From the NCBI GenBank assembly GCA_024274785.1, contig JAJSAM010000076.1:1-36838 (forward strand): 36,838 bases of DNA, written 5' to 3'. Below the pieces are notes generated by a model that saw only the letters and a list, made by a program, of their open reading frames with translations, was not told the origin of the DNA and did no database searches. Positions within the stretch are counted from its first letter, which is position 1; the number at the start of each line of letters is the position of its first letter. Shown piece by piece: positions 1 through 8,471 of the stretch. This DNA comes from Planctomycetota bacterium (GTDB lineage: Bacteria; Planctomycetota; JAJSAM01). The translations under genes were made by a program, and so were the position numbers.

Positions 1-241
1 ATGACACCAGGCGGAACTTTTCACCTTCGGAAAGCCCCGTTCGCGATCAGGCCATGCTCAACGCCTCCAGGCTGCTCATCCTCATCTGCGGACATCCCCG
101 GCAAACGCAGCGCGGTCCGGCCGCATCGGAGGGTCGATCTCGGCATCGACCGTGCTGGCAGTCCGGGACGCCACGAGGCGCGCACGGGTGGCGTGCCTCT
201 CTGACAGGCAACAATTGACTCTCCCATGCCGGCAAGTGACC
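1..241. other. Upstream region of the Mla operon, no convincing gene
   Basis: Short open frames exist on both strands but none shows a recognisable protein, a good ribosome binding site or a signal peptide. The stretch holds one copy of a repeat of about 40 bp (125-166) that recurs at 22685-22726. It probably contains the promoter of the operon starting at 242 and perhaps the end of an upstream gene that cannot be judged from here. Confidence 0.5.
125..166 (+). repeat. Intergenic repeat copy 1, with inverted arms
   Basis: About 42 bp match 22685-22726 with roughly five mismatches, including an uninterrupted identical run of 22 bp at the right end. In this copy the left part is an inverted repeat, GGTCGA-8 nt-TCGACC. 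It lies about 75 bp before the start of the permease gene, and the other copy lies about 85 bp before a nuclease gene. It could be an operator or a fragment of a mobile repeat; the function is unknown. Confidence 0.6.
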
Positions 242-1414
242 ATGTTCGCGGGCACACACCTCGAGCATGAGGACACCATCGTCACCAGCGCAGACCAAAG
301 AGCAGCAACGGCCTCGGCTGAGTCCTCGGGCGACACGCTCACCATCACCGTCACCGGGCGCCTGGACGCGGACGGCGTGGCGACCGTCTGGAATGAGAGT
401 CTTGCCGCTCTCGAAGCGCATCGGCCGAAGCGGACCGTGCTCGACGCCGGCGGAGTTACCTATCTCGACAACTCCGGCAGCGGGCTGATCGTCGAGCTTC
501 GCCGCCGCATGCGTGAAGCCGGAGGCACCCTCGAGATCGAGGGACTGGCGAAGGGGTACGCCGCGCTCATCGACCTCTTCCCCGCGGAAGACTACGATGA
601 GGTGGACACTTCCCGTCCGCCGGTGAGCGCGGTGGTGAAGATCGGCAGGGCCACCGTCCAGACGCTGACGGATCTCCGCAACCAGGTCTCATTCCTCGGT
701 GAGGTCACGGTGAACCTTGCGAGTGTCATGGTCCACCCGGCGCGGCTCCGCCTGAAGGAGACGATCCGGATCATGGAGGGGGCGGGAACGGACGCGGTGC
801 CGCTCGTCGGCCTGCTCGGTTTCCTGATCGGCGTCATCCTCGCCTTCCAGTCGGCCATCCCGATGCGGACCTACGGCGCGGAACTCTACGTCTCCGACCT
901 CGTGGCCATCGTGATGGTGCGGGAACTCGGGCCGCTGATCACCGCCATCATCGTGGCCGGCCGCTCCGGTTCGGCCTTCGCCGCCGAGATCGGCACGATG
1001 AAGGTCAACGAGGAGATCGATGCCCTGACCACCATGGGCATCCCCGCGGTGCAGTTCCTGGTCATCCCCCGGATCATCGCCGGAGTCATCGTCATGCCGC
1101 TCCTGACGATCTTCGCCAACCTGACCGGGCTCGTCGGAGCGGCGCTGGTCGTGATGGGCATGGGCTATCCGCTCACCGCCTACGCCAACCGGGTGACCTC
1201 GGCCATCGGTATGGGCGACGTGATGAGCGGTCTGGTGAAGACCCTGGTGTTCGGCGCCATCATCGCCGGCATCGGCTGCCTGCGCGGCCTGCAGACCGGC
1301 GCCGGAGCGCTCTCGGTGGGCAAGTCCGCGACCCGCTCCGTCGTTGCGGGGATCATCCTGGTGCTCCTCACCGACATGGTCTTTGCGGTCCTCTACTACC
1401 TGATCGATCTATGA
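242..1414 (+). CDS. mlaE: MlaE-type phospholipid ABC transporter permease with N-terminal STAS domain
   Basis: Inner-membrane permease of an Mla/MCE-type lipid transporter, which in this family moves phospholipids between inner and outer membrane. The 390-residue protein has an N-terminal STAS domain (about residues 30-112, with the motif LDNSGSG where related STAS domains carry the conserved Ser) fused to an MlaE permease domain with hydrophobic segments (about 125-390). The permease region carries the typical MVRELGPL and AEIGTM stretches. An upstream in-frame ATG at 152 exists, but that extension reads through the intergenic repeat, so ATG 242 is preferred; the SD is weak. The stop overlaps the ATPase start by 4 nt. 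The fusion of MlaB-like STAS and MlaE in one chain is seen in several phyla. Family assignment is secure; direction of lipid transport is not. Confidence 0.9.
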   Translation: MFAGTHLEHEDTIVTSADQRAATASAESSGDTLTITVTGRLDADGVATVWNESLAALEAHRPKRTVLDAGGVTYLDNSGSGLIVELRRRMREAGGTLEIEGLAKGYAALIDLFPAEDYDEVDTSRPPVSAVVKIGRATVQTLTDLRNQVSFLGEVTVNLASVMVHPARLRLKETIRIMEGAGTDAVPLVGLLGFLIGVILAFQSAIPMRTYGAELYVSDLVAIVMVRELGPLITAIIVAGRSGSAFAAEIGTMKVNEEIDALTTMGIPAVQFLVIPRIIAGVIVMPLLTIFANLTGLVGAALVVMGMGYPLTAYANRVTSAIGMGDVMSGLVKTLVFGAIIAGIGCLRGLQTGAGALSVGKSATRSVVAGIILVLLTDMVFAVLYYLIDL

Positions 1415-2190
1415 GTGACCGCGAACCGATCATCGAGGTTTCGAACTTCACCGCGGCCTATGACGACAACGTGGTCATCGACGACATCTCGTTCCAGGTC
1501 TATCCCGGCGAGGTGTTCGTGATCCTCGGTGGCTCCGGATGCGGGAAGAGCACCCTCCTGAAGCACCTCATCGGCCTCTACAAGCCGGCAACAGGACGGA
1601 TCCTGATCGAGGGACGGGACATCGCCACCGCAACCGGTCGCAAGCGCAAGGACATCCTGCGACGGCTCGGCGTGATGTACCAGTCCGGCGCGCTGTTCGG
1701 GTCCATGACCCTGATCCAGAACGTGATGCTCCCCATGAAGGAGTTCACCGATCTTCCGGCAAGGGCCATGGAACTGATCGCCCGGATGAAACTCGGGCTC
1801 GTCGATCTGGCCGGGTTCGAGACGTTTCTCGACTCCGAAATCAGCGGCGGAATGCGCAAGCGCGCGGCGATCGCGCGCGCCATGGCCCTCGACCCCCCGA
1901 TCCTGTGCCTGGACGAACCGTCCGCCGGCCTCGACCCGATCACCTCGGCATCGCTCGACGAGTTGATCAGGCGGTTGGCCCGGAGCCTCGGCGTCACCTT
2001 CATCATCGTCACCCACGAACTGGCGAGCATCTACAGCATCGCCGACCGGGTGATCATGCTCGACAAGCGGGTGAAGAAGATCGTCGCCGACGGCAACCCC
2101 CATGAGCTTCGGGACCACTCCGACAACCCCTGGGTGAGGCAGTTCTTCCGCCGGGAAACGTCGGGCGAGGAAGAGAAGGAGACATCGTGA
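1411..2190 (+). CDS. mlaF: MlaF-type ABC transporter ATPase
   Basis: Cytoplasmic ATPase that powers the Mla-type lipid transporter. The 259-residue protein has Walker A GGSGCGKST (about residues 40-48), signature ISGGMRKRAAIARA, Walker B LCLDEPSAGLDP and the H-loop VTHE. The SGGM-RKR form of the signature is characteristic of the MlaF/Ttg2A group rather than of general importers. It overlaps the permease by ATGA and abuts the MCE gene, so the three are translationally coupled. Length matches E. coli MlaF closely. Confidence 0.93.
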   Translation: MSDREPIIEVSNFTAAYDDNVVIDDISFQVYPGEVFVILGGSGCGKSTLLKHLIGLYKPATGRILIEGRDIATATGRKRKDILRRLGVMYQSGALFGSMTLIQNVMLPMKEFTDLPARAMELIARMKLGLVDLAGFETFLDSEISGGMRKRAAIARAMALDPPILCLDEPSAGLDPITSASLDELIRRLARSLGVTFIIVTHELASIYSIADRVIMLDKRVKKIVADGNPHELRDHSDNPWVRQFFRRETSGEEEKETS

Positions 2191-3275
2191 TGGATGGGAC
2201 CTACTTCAAGGTGGGGCTCTTCGTGATCGCCGCCAGCGCCATCCTGGTCGTCGGAGCCGGCTGGCTCGGCGCCGGGGCGATGTCGAAGGAGGAGTTCCTG
2301 ATCGAGACCTACCTCGACGAGGCGGTGTCGGGGCTGGATGTCGGCGCGGTCGTCAAGTTCCGGGGGGTTCCGGTGGGCACCCTGAAGGAGATCACATTCG
2401 TCTCCCGGCGCTACGACACGGACCAGGCCTATGTCCTGCTGATCCTGGCCCTCGATGCGAACAAGGCGCACCGCAATCCGGGGGAGAGCATCGATGAAAC
2501 CATCACCGATGCCGTTTCGCGTGGCGTCCGGGCACGCCTCGCTTCCGGCGGCCTGACCGGAGCCTCCTACATAGAGATCGACGTCTATGAGGAAGACCAG
2601 CTCGAGTGGGATCCCCCCCTTGAGGTGGACTGGAAGCCGGACCGCCTCTACCTGCCCTCGGTGCCCAGCACGATCACACGGCTCGCACAGGGAGCGGAAA
2701 AGGTCTTCAAGCAGTTCACCGACGCGGACCTCCCGGGGCTCGTGGGTGATATCCGCAGCCTGGTGAAAGGCGTGGACGAAGACCTCGGCCCGACCCTCGA
2801 CAATCTACAGCAGGCATCGGAGAGCCTGGCCGGCGCCATCGCCGAAGTCGAGGCCTACATCGCGGAGGACCTGCGCCCCCAGACCCGGGAACTCACGGGT
2901 TCACTGACCACCCTGGTGAAGCAAGATCTCTCCCCCGCCATCCGGAACCTCGACCGGAAGATCGGCGGGGTGGCGGAGAGCCTCGACCGTCTCGTGGTCG
3001 ACCTGAACTCCTCCGTGAATCAGGAGCTTACCCCGGCCCTGAAGAACATCAACGAGGCCAGCAACGGCCTGCCGACGGCCATCGACCTGGTGAACAGCAC
3101 GCTGCACGGCATCGACATCTTCGCCGGAAGTGAGCGGGGCCGCATCGACGAGTCCCTCGAGAACATCCGGGTGGTGACCGCCGACCTCCGCGAACTGGTG
3201 GAGGGGCTGAAGCGCGATCCGTCCCGGGCGCTGTTCGGAAATCCGCCGCCTCGAATCAAGAGGGGAGGAGAGTGA
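2190..3275 (+). CDS. mlaD: MlaD-like MCE-domain protein
   Basis: Periplasmic, inner-membrane-anchored lipid-binding component. One N-terminal hydrophobic helix (about residues 8-27) is followed by a single MCE domain (about 35-115, with the conserved stretch VKFRGVPVGTL). The long C-terminal half is predicted helical with repeated LD.L and S.N heptad-like patterns (about 150-350), much longer than the tail of E. coli MlaD and more like MCE proteins that form extended helical barrels. The start can be GTG 2187 or ATG 2190; ATG overlapping the upstream TGA is preferred. The end overlaps the lipoprotein gene. The helical extension may bridge part of the periplasm, by analogy with PqiB/LetB-like proteins; this is inference. 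Confidence 0.88.
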   Translation: MDGTYFKVGLFVIAASAILVVGAGWLGAGAMSKEEFLIETYLDEAVSGLDVGAVVKFRGVPVGTLKEITFVSRRYDTDQAYVLLILALDANKAHRNPGESIDETITDAVSRGVRARLASGGLTGASYIEIDVYEEDQLEWDPPLEVDWKPDRLYLPSVPSTITRLAQGAEKVFKQFTDADLPGLVGDIRSLVKGVDEDLGPTLDNLQQASESLAGAIAEVEAYIAEDLRPQTRELTGSLTTLVKQDLSPAIRNLDRKIGGVAESLDRLVVDLNSSVNQELTPALKNINEASNGLPTAIDLVNSTLHGIDIFAGSERGRIDESLENIRVVTADLRELVEGLKRDPSRALFGNPPPRIKRGGE

Positions 3276-3886
3276 TGAGATCTCTCACGATCGGTCTGAT
3301 CCTGGCCGTGACCGTGGCCCTCTCCGGCTGCTCCGCGTTCAGCAAGGAGTACCCCGACAAGCGGTACTTCAGTCTTCACGTCGTGCGGTCCGGAGAAGAA
3401 CGCGTCCCCCTCGACAACCTGGTCCTGAAAGTCCGCCAGTTCGAGGTCTCGCGCAGCTACGAGGGGCAGGAGCTGATCTACCGCCAGGGTGAGCTCGACT
3501 GGGCTTCCGACTACTACAACGCGCTGTTCGTACCGCCGGCGGACCTTCTCACCGAGGCGACGATCCGGTGGATCGAAGCATCCAGACTGTTCGCCCAGGT
3601 CGTTCCGCAGACCAGCCGACTCAAGCCGACGCACTATCTCGAGGGCTTCCTCGCCTCTTTCTACGGTGACTACAGCGATCCGGCGAACCGGCGGGCGGTG
3701 GTCGAAATCGGCTTCCTGCTCATGGACGAGCGGAACCTGGACTCGCTGGTCGCCTACCAGGGGGTGTTCAAACGCGAGGAGCCGCTGGCGGACGATTCGG
3801 TAGAGGAGTTGATCCGCGCCTATGAGCGGGCGATCGCCGGCATACTCTCCGAACTGGATGCCGGTCTCGACAAGGGGCTCAGGTAG
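3275..3886 (+). CDS. ABC-type transport auxiliary lipoprotein (PqiC/DUF330-like)
   Basis: Outer-membrane lipoprotein of about 203 residues that completes the MCE transporter. The N-terminus is a lipoprotein signal with lipobox ALSGC and lipidated Cys at residue 19. The body resembles the auxiliary lipoprotein family found beside MCE operons: KRYFSL near the start of the mature chain and a LEGFLASFYGD stretch in the middle. GTG 3272 and ATG 3275 are both possible starts. It is the last gene of the operon and would pair with the MCE protein at the outer membrane. No mlaC-like periplasmic carrier is seen here, which fits the Pqi/MCE-lipoprotein type of system. Confidence 0.82.
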   Translation: MRSLTIGLILAVTVALSGCSAFSKEYPDKRYFSLHVVRSGEERVPLDNLVLKVRQFEVSRSYEGQELIYRQGELDWASDYYNALFVPPADLLTEATIRWIEASRLFAQVVPQTSRLKPTHYLEGFLASFYGDYSDPANRRAVVEIGFLLMDERNLDSLVAYQGVFKREEPLADDSVEELIRAYERAIAGILSELDAGLDKGLR

Positions 3887-3982
3887 TGCTGATCTCCCTC
3901 CCACGGCCCCGGGGACATCCCTGATGGGATATCTCATGGGAGGATAGCCTGTTCTCCTGATCTGGTCGATGTGAGGTGGACC

Positions 3983-4150
3983 ATGGGCGACTGCGCCAAA
4001 TCGAAGAAGCTGAAGAAGAAGATGACGCCGGACCCGGCGAAATTCGAGTGCGGCAAGTGCGGCCTCGCTGCGGAAGAGAAAGAGCACGTCTGCAAGCCGG
4101 TGAAACCGAAGAAGAAGAACAAGAAGAACAAGAGGAAGAAGAAGGAATAG
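3983..4150 (+). CDS. Small lysine-rich zinc-knuckle protein, 55 aa
   Basis: This short gene is easily missed. It starts at ATG 3983 behind a GAGGTGG ribosome binding site and ends at TAG 4148. The product has Cys23-x2-Cys26-x8-His35-x-Cys37, a plausible zinc-binding knuckle, between a Lys-rich N-terminus and a C-terminal tail that is almost all Lys, Asn and Arg. Such basic tails suggest nucleic-acid or ribosome binding, but no named family is recognised. A strong hairpin with T-rich sequence follows (4179-4277), which supports a separate transcript end. The overlapping frame starting at 3976 gives a low-complexity acidic product and is taken as a shadow. Confidence 0.7.
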   Translation: MGDCAKSKKLKKKMTPDPAKFECGKCGLAAEEKEHVCKPVKPKKKNKKNKRKKKE

Positions 4151-4178
4151 CTGCATCAGGGCCCTAGACGAACGGTGG

Positions 4179-4277
4179 CAGGATCGTTTCGCCGGAGTCC
4201 GCATCGATTGCTCCGGGACAGATAGCCGGAGTCCGGTGAAAGGATCCTGACACCGTTTTCCGTTTTTCCGTTTTTCG
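4179..4277 (+). terminator. Hairpin with 22-position stem followed by T-rich triplicate
   Basis: Positions 4179-4200 and 4228-4249 are inverted copies with two mismatches and one G-U, giving a long stem with a 27-nt loop. Just after it lie three consecutive CCGTTTT-type units (4253-4277) rich in T. This looks like an intrinsic terminator of the small zinc-knuckle gene, or a structured leader of the LRR gene that starts at 4288. Confidence 0.6.
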
Positions 4278-4287
4278 TGAGGCGGAC

Positions 4288-5664
4288 ATGCGCCTGATTC
4301 TCGGGTCGGTACTCTTCATGGCGGTGCTCCTCGGCGCGGTGGTGGCCGCGGCCGCGGGTCTCCCTTTCTCAGCTCGCGGGGTGTTTGAAGAGCAGGAACT
4401 GGTGGAAGGGGTCACCCTCAGCTCCCCGAACCGGTTGAAGGTCACGGTCCTGTTGCCGGATGGTGAGGTCAAGCCCGGGGACTGCATCCTCGGTCCCATC
4501 CGCACCTTCGACCGGGTCCCCGGCGAGAGCGCCGCTCCCCTGGTGCTGCCTCCACACTGGCTCTACTTCGTGGAACCGGCCACGTCGATGCTGACCCTCG
4601 ACGACCTGTTGGCCATCCTCGCGGAGATCCGGGAGAAGAAGATCCCCGGGTTCTCACTCCTCGGCAGCCGCCTGAACGATCAGGGCTCGGAGGTGCTCGT
4701 CGACCTGCCGGACCTGAAGTACCTCTCCCTCGGACGCAGCCTGATCGGTGACCAATCGATCCCTCGCATCGCCGCGCTGAAGGGACTGATCATCCTCGAC
4801 CTCGGAGGACTGCGGAAACTGACGGACGAGGGGCTCTCGGCTCTCTCGGGTCTTCCGAATCTGCAGGTGCTCAGCCTGGAGGAATCGCTGAACATCTCCG
4901 ACCAGGCCATGAAGTCGATCGGGAACCTCAAGAGTCTGGTCTGGCTTGATCTTTCCCGGACCAGGGTCACCGATGCCGGTCTGCGCAGGCTCCGACCGCT
5001 CCGAAATCTACGATTCCTCGACCTCCGGTCGTGCGGGAAGATCACGGACGGCGGGATGACCCACCTCGGCGCGCTGAAGTACCTGGAGTACCTTGGCCTG
5101 CACGGTCTTCCGATCACGGACCGGGGGTTTTCGGAGCTCTCGAGGATGAGGTCACTCCGTGGACTGGATCTCTCGAATACCAGAGTTACCGGCCCGGCGC
5201 TGGCCCAGCTCAAGTTCTGCCGGAAGCTCGAGTGGCTGTCGCTTTCCGGGGTCAAGCTGACTCCGGAGGCCACGGACGCTCTCTCCCGGATCCGGACCCT
5301 GAAGTTCCTCGATCTCGAAGACACCGGCCTGGCCGGGGCCGACCTGACGGTCCTCGAACGCATGAAGAAGCTCGAGGAACTCCACCTGAAGGGGAAGACC
5401 ATCGACGACGACGCCGTGGCCGTGCTGGCCGGGATGAAATCGCTCCGCCGGCTCTACCTCAACTGGAGCAGCGGGGTCTCGGACGAGGCACTGCTCGGGC
5501 TGAAGAGTCTGAAGAAGCTCGAAGTGCTGGATTTCTACGGATCCTCGGGCATCACCCGGGTGGCGATGAAGGCGCTCTGCACCGCATTGCCGAAGTGCGA
5601 GATCGTCCCTCCCCAGGGCGGATCGATGTCCGGCGAGGTGCCCCGAGACGGCCGCCCTCGATAA
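4288..5664 (+). CDS. Secreted leucine-rich-repeat protein
   Basis: A 458-residue exported protein. The N-terminus is a clear signal peptide (hydrophobic residues 3-23). From about residue 125 to 440 it is built of some 12-13 leucine-rich repeats of about 24-25 residues with the pattern LxxLxxLDLxxTxVTDxGL, the TD/SD-type repeat common in Planctomycetota and related bacteria. Residues 25-120 are not LRR and include a region (VLPDGEVKPGDCILG) that may be a small beta domain. The role is likely protein-protein or surface interaction; the partner is unknown. The SD is GAGGCGG just before ATG 4288. It stands alone between the hairpin and the cyclase gene. Confidence 0.8.
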   Translation: MRLILGSVLFMAVLLGAVVAAAAGLPFSARGVFEEQELVEGVTLSSPNRLKVTVLLPDGEVKPGDCILGPIRTFDRVPGESAAPLVLPPHWLYFVEPATSMLTLDDLLAILAEIREKKIPGFSLLGSRLNDQGSEVLVDLPDLKYLSLGRSLIGDQSIPRIAALKGLIILDLGGLRKLTDEGLSALSGLPNLQVLSLEESLNISDQAMKSIGNLKSLVWLDLSRTRVTDAGLRRLRPLRNLRFLDLRSCGKITDGGMTHLGALKYLEYLGLHGLPITDRGFSELSRMRSLRGLDLSNTRVTGPALAQLKFCRKLEWLSLSGVKLTPEATDALSRIRTLKFLDLEDTGLAGADLTVLERMKKLEELHLKGKTIDDDAVAVLAGMKSLRRLYLNWSSGVSDEALLGLKSLKKLEVLDFYGSSGITRVAMKALCTALPKCEIVPPQGGSMSGEVPRDGRPR

Positions 5665-5770
5665 CCGGGTTGCGCCGCGGTGTATCGGTGGAACGTCTTC
5701 CTTTCCCTCATCCGGTCTCTGGTGATCGCCACGGATCTGGGATAGAACCTCACGGGGAGGATGGATCCGG

Positions 5771-7438
5771 ATGGCCGAACCGCTCAACGAAATCGACACT
5801 CTCATCGACCGCATTCGCGAAGAGCGAACAAGCGACCCCCGCCGCGGGCTCGCGCTGATCGAGGAGGCGGACCGTCGATTGGAGGAGATGACCTGCCGGG
5901 AGGATGCTCGCGCCATCCGCGCCGCCCGCCTCGTCACCGAACGGGGCATCATCCACCACCATCTCGGCAACTTCCCGGAGAGCCTGCGTCACGCGAGGTG
6001 GGGCCTCGATCTCTCTCGACGGTGCGACCTGCACGAGGAAGTCGGCGACAACCTCATCATGATCGGATGGGCCCACTTGAGGACCGCCAACCGGGTCGAG
6101 GCCCTCAAGGCCTTCGTCGAGGCGCGCCAGCACGCGATGGAGCACAATCTCCCGATTCTCGAGACGCGACTGTTGAACGCGATGTGTGCATTGCACTACG
6201 AGATGAAGAACTACGAACAATCCCTCGACGTCGGCGAACAGGCCATCAGGCACCTCCGCGATCGGGGTCAGACCTATGGCGAGGCGGCGGTCAAGAACAC
6301 GATGGCCTACGCGTTGATGGAGTGCGGCGAACTGGACCGGGCCCTCGAACTCACCGAGGAAAGCATCGCACTCCAGACCGACGGCGAGGGACCGCACCCC
6401 TCGCCGGCCAACCAGCACGACACCCAGGGAGAGATCTACTTCCGGAAGCAGGATTTCGACCGGGCCCTCGGACTGTTCCGTCGCGCACACGGGGAGTTCA
6501 GCCGAAACGGGGATCGCCAGGGCGAACTGGTGGCACTCCGGAACCTGGGGAAGACCCGGGTGGCGATGGGAGAAGTCGACGCCGGCATCGCCGATCTCGA
6601 CGCGGCCCTCCTCATCGCCAGGAGCCTGAATTCCGACGTGGAATCAGCCACGTGCCACCAGCGCCTGTTCGAAGCGCACAAGCTCGCGGGCCACCCCTCC
6701 CGGGCCCTCCTGCACCACGAGGAATTCCGAAACCTCGAAAAGAAGGTCTCGGACGATCTGACCGAGCGGCAGTTGCAGGCTCTGCGCGTGGATCATGAAG
6801 TGGAGACGGCCCGTCAGCAGTCCGAGATCCACCGTCTGCGCACCGTGGAGTTGGAGCAGACCGTTCGTGAACTGAAGCAGACGAAGGAGATCCTGGAGGC
6901 GAGGATGCGCGATCTTCGGAGCCTCCATGAGACGGTGAAAGAGCTGTCGATCCGGGATGGTCTGACCGGGGTCCACAATCGTCGCTATCTCGATGGCCGG
7001 CTGGAAGACGCGTCGTACCAGGCTCGGCGGTATCAGCGGCCACTCAGCGTGGCGTTGCTGGACCTGGACGATTTCAAGCTGGTGAACGACCGGCACTCCC
7101 ACAAGGTCGGCGACGAGGTCCTGGCGCGCGTCGCCGCGATCCTGGTGGAGTCGGTGCGGACTTCGGACTGCGTCGCGCGGTACGGGGGCGAAGAGTTCGC
7201 ACTGGTCCTGACCGAAACCCCGCTCGCCACCGCACGGCAGGCCGTCGAGCGTATTCGCGCCCGGGTGGAGGAGGAGAACTGGGGGGCCATCGCGTCCGGG
7301 CTGACCGTGACCCTCAGCCTGGGGGTCGCCGAACTGCGCGACGGCGAGCACCACGAAGCGCTGCTCCACCGTGCGGACGAACTCCTCTACGTCGCCAAGC
7401 GCCGGGGCAAGAACCGCGTGGTGGCCCAACGCGATTGA
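5771..7438 (+). CDS. TPR-containing diguanylate cyclase (GGDEF)
   Basis: Cytoplasmic 555-residue protein predicted to make cyclic di-GMP from two GTP. Residues about 1-330 are TPR-like helical repeats (A-L-E-L..EE.IAL and F..ALGLFRRA patterns) and residues about 340-395 form a charged coiled coil. The GGDEF domain begins at DGLTGVHNRRYLD and has GGEEF at 472-476, so the active site is intact. The product-inhibition I-site RTSD (463-466) lies five residues before it, so feedback control is expected. No signal peptide or membrane segment is seen, so the TPRs are the likely sensor or docking part. Start ATG 5771 has SD GGGGAGG ten bases before; ATG 5761 is out of frame. Confidence 0.9.
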   Translation: MAEPLNEIDTLIDRIREERTSDPRRGLALIEEADRRLEEMTCREDARAIRAARLVTERGIIHHHLGNFPESLRHARWGLDLSRRCDLHEEVGDNLIMIGWAHLRTANRVEALKAFVEARQHAMEHNLPILETRLLNAMCALHYEMKNYEQSLDVGEQAIRHLRDRGQTYGEAAVKNTMAYALMECGELDRALELTEESIALQTDGEGPHPSPANQHDTQGEIYFRKQDFDRALGLFRRAHGEFSRNGDRQGELVALRNLGKTRVAMGEVDAGIADLDAALLIARSLNSDVESATCHQRLFEAHKLAGHPSRALLHHEEFRNLEKKVSDDLTERQLQALRVDHEVETARQQSEIHRLRTVELEQTVRELKQTKEILEARMRDLRSLHETVKELSIRDGLTGVHNRRYLDGRLEDASYQARRYQRPLSVALLDLDDFKLVNDRHSHKVGDEVLARVAAILVESVRTSDCVARYGGEEFALVLTETPLATARQAVERIRARVEEENWGAIASGLTVTLSLGVAELRDGEHHEALLHRADELLYVAKRRGKNRVVAQRD

Positions 7439-7450
7439 TCGGCGACTCGA

Positions 7451-7516
7451 GGATACGTTCGCAAGACCGAGAGCGCTGATGCACCCGGGAAACAAGGCGC
7501 GACGTGGGCCGCGACC
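7451..7516 (+). repeat. Palindromic intergenic element, truncated copy A
   Basis: This stretch matches 9915-9970 of copy B, sharing CCGAGAGCGCTGATGC and CAAGGCGCGA, but stops near the conserved CAACC and lacks the right terminus. It lies in the gap between the convergent cyclase and deacetylase genes, in the same setting as the complete copies B and D. It is read as a decayed member of the family. Confidence 0.65.
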
Positions 7517-7519
7517 GGC

Positions 7520-8398
7520 TCAATCGAAGCGGACGGCGATCAGGCGATCCTTCGGGTGAACGGACGGGTCGACATAGCGGACCAGGTCACCCAGCCCGAT
7601 GACGTTGCAGCCCTTTTCCCGAAGCAGGTCGAGGAAGCGGCGGAACATCCTGGGATCCGTGCTCACCGCCGGGTTCGTCAGGTCCGGGACGCCGTGGAAC
7701 TGGATGACTCCGATCTTCCCGTCCCGGGCACCGGCGATCACCTTCCGCAGGTCGTCGACCGTGCCGTCGGGTGACAGGGTCAGTGTGGACGGGATCAGGA
7801 GCGGGTCGTGCCTGGTCGGGTCGTAGTGCGGACCATGGCGAACCGGCTGTGGGCCGGAAGGGGGATCCTTCCCGGGATCGTTCCCCGGCAGGGTGCCCCG
7901 GCGCGCGAACCGGAAGCCCCTCGCCTTGAGGATGGACCTGGCTTCCGGGCCGAAAGCATCCCCTGGCCACGCGAAAGTGGTGGGCGCGGGGACGCCGACC
8001 TCCTCGAGTTCGCTCTCCAGTTGCCCGAGATCGAGGGTGATGAACTGTGTCAACTCGGGGTCGCTGTAGTTGAAGTGGCCGAAGGAGTGGCTGCCGATCT
8101 CGAATCCCATCTCGTGGATCGCGCCGAAATCCGCAAAGGAGAGGTGCTCTTCGCCGCTGTCGGTCCAGTACCCGGTGACGAGGAACGTGGCGCGGAACCC
8201 GTACTCCTTCAGGAGAGGTGCGACCAGCTCGAGATGCGATCGGGAGCCGTCGTCGAAGGTGAGCACGATGGTCCGGTCGGGCACTCCGGATGAGGACCCG
8301 GGGCAACCGGTGAGGAGCGAGGCCAACGCCGGAAGCAGGGCGATCGCGAGGACCGCGCGGAAGACCCGGCCGGATGGTGAATTGCGTGATGGCGTCAT
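7520..8398 (-). CDS. Polysaccharide deacetylase (NodB) lipoprotein
   Basis: Carbohydrate esterase family 4-type deacetylase, 292 residues, predicted to remove N- or O-acetyl groups from a polysaccharide outside the inner membrane. The N-terminus is a lipoprotein signal with lipobox LLTGC and lipidated Cys32. Motif 1 is TFDDG (47-51) and motif 2 is HSFGH (104-108), giving the Asp-His-His metal site. Later motifs FAWPGD and IQFHG correspond to the substrate groove and the catalytic His. The product is probably active. It is transcribed toward the cyclase gene and divergently from the esterase gene at 8472, with 73 bp between the two starts. Substrate cannot be told from sequence. Confidence 0.88.
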   Translation of the reverse strand: MTPSRNSPSGRVFRAVLAIALLPALASLLTGCPGSSSGVPDRTIVLTFDDGSRSHLELVAPLLKEYGFRATFLVTGYWTDSGEEHLSFADFGAIHEMGFEIGSHSFGHFNYSDPELTQFITLDLGQLESELEEVGVPAPTTFAWPGDAFGPEARSILKARGFRFARRGTLPGNDPGKDPPSGPQPVRHGPHYDPTRHDPLLIPSTLTLSPDGTVDDLRKVIAGARDGKIGVIQFHGVPDLTNPAVSTDPRMFRRFLDLLREKGCNVIGLGDLVRYVDPSVHPKDRLIAVRFD

Positions 8399-8471
8399 TC
8401 GGAGTTCACTGGGTGGTGATCAATCGCCAAATCCTAGCTCAGCGAGTCGTCACAATCGAGGATCCTGAAAC

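Noticed and set aside
3930..3955. Near-palindrome around GATATC
   Set aside because: Only 14 bp with mismatches and no second copy; likely chance.
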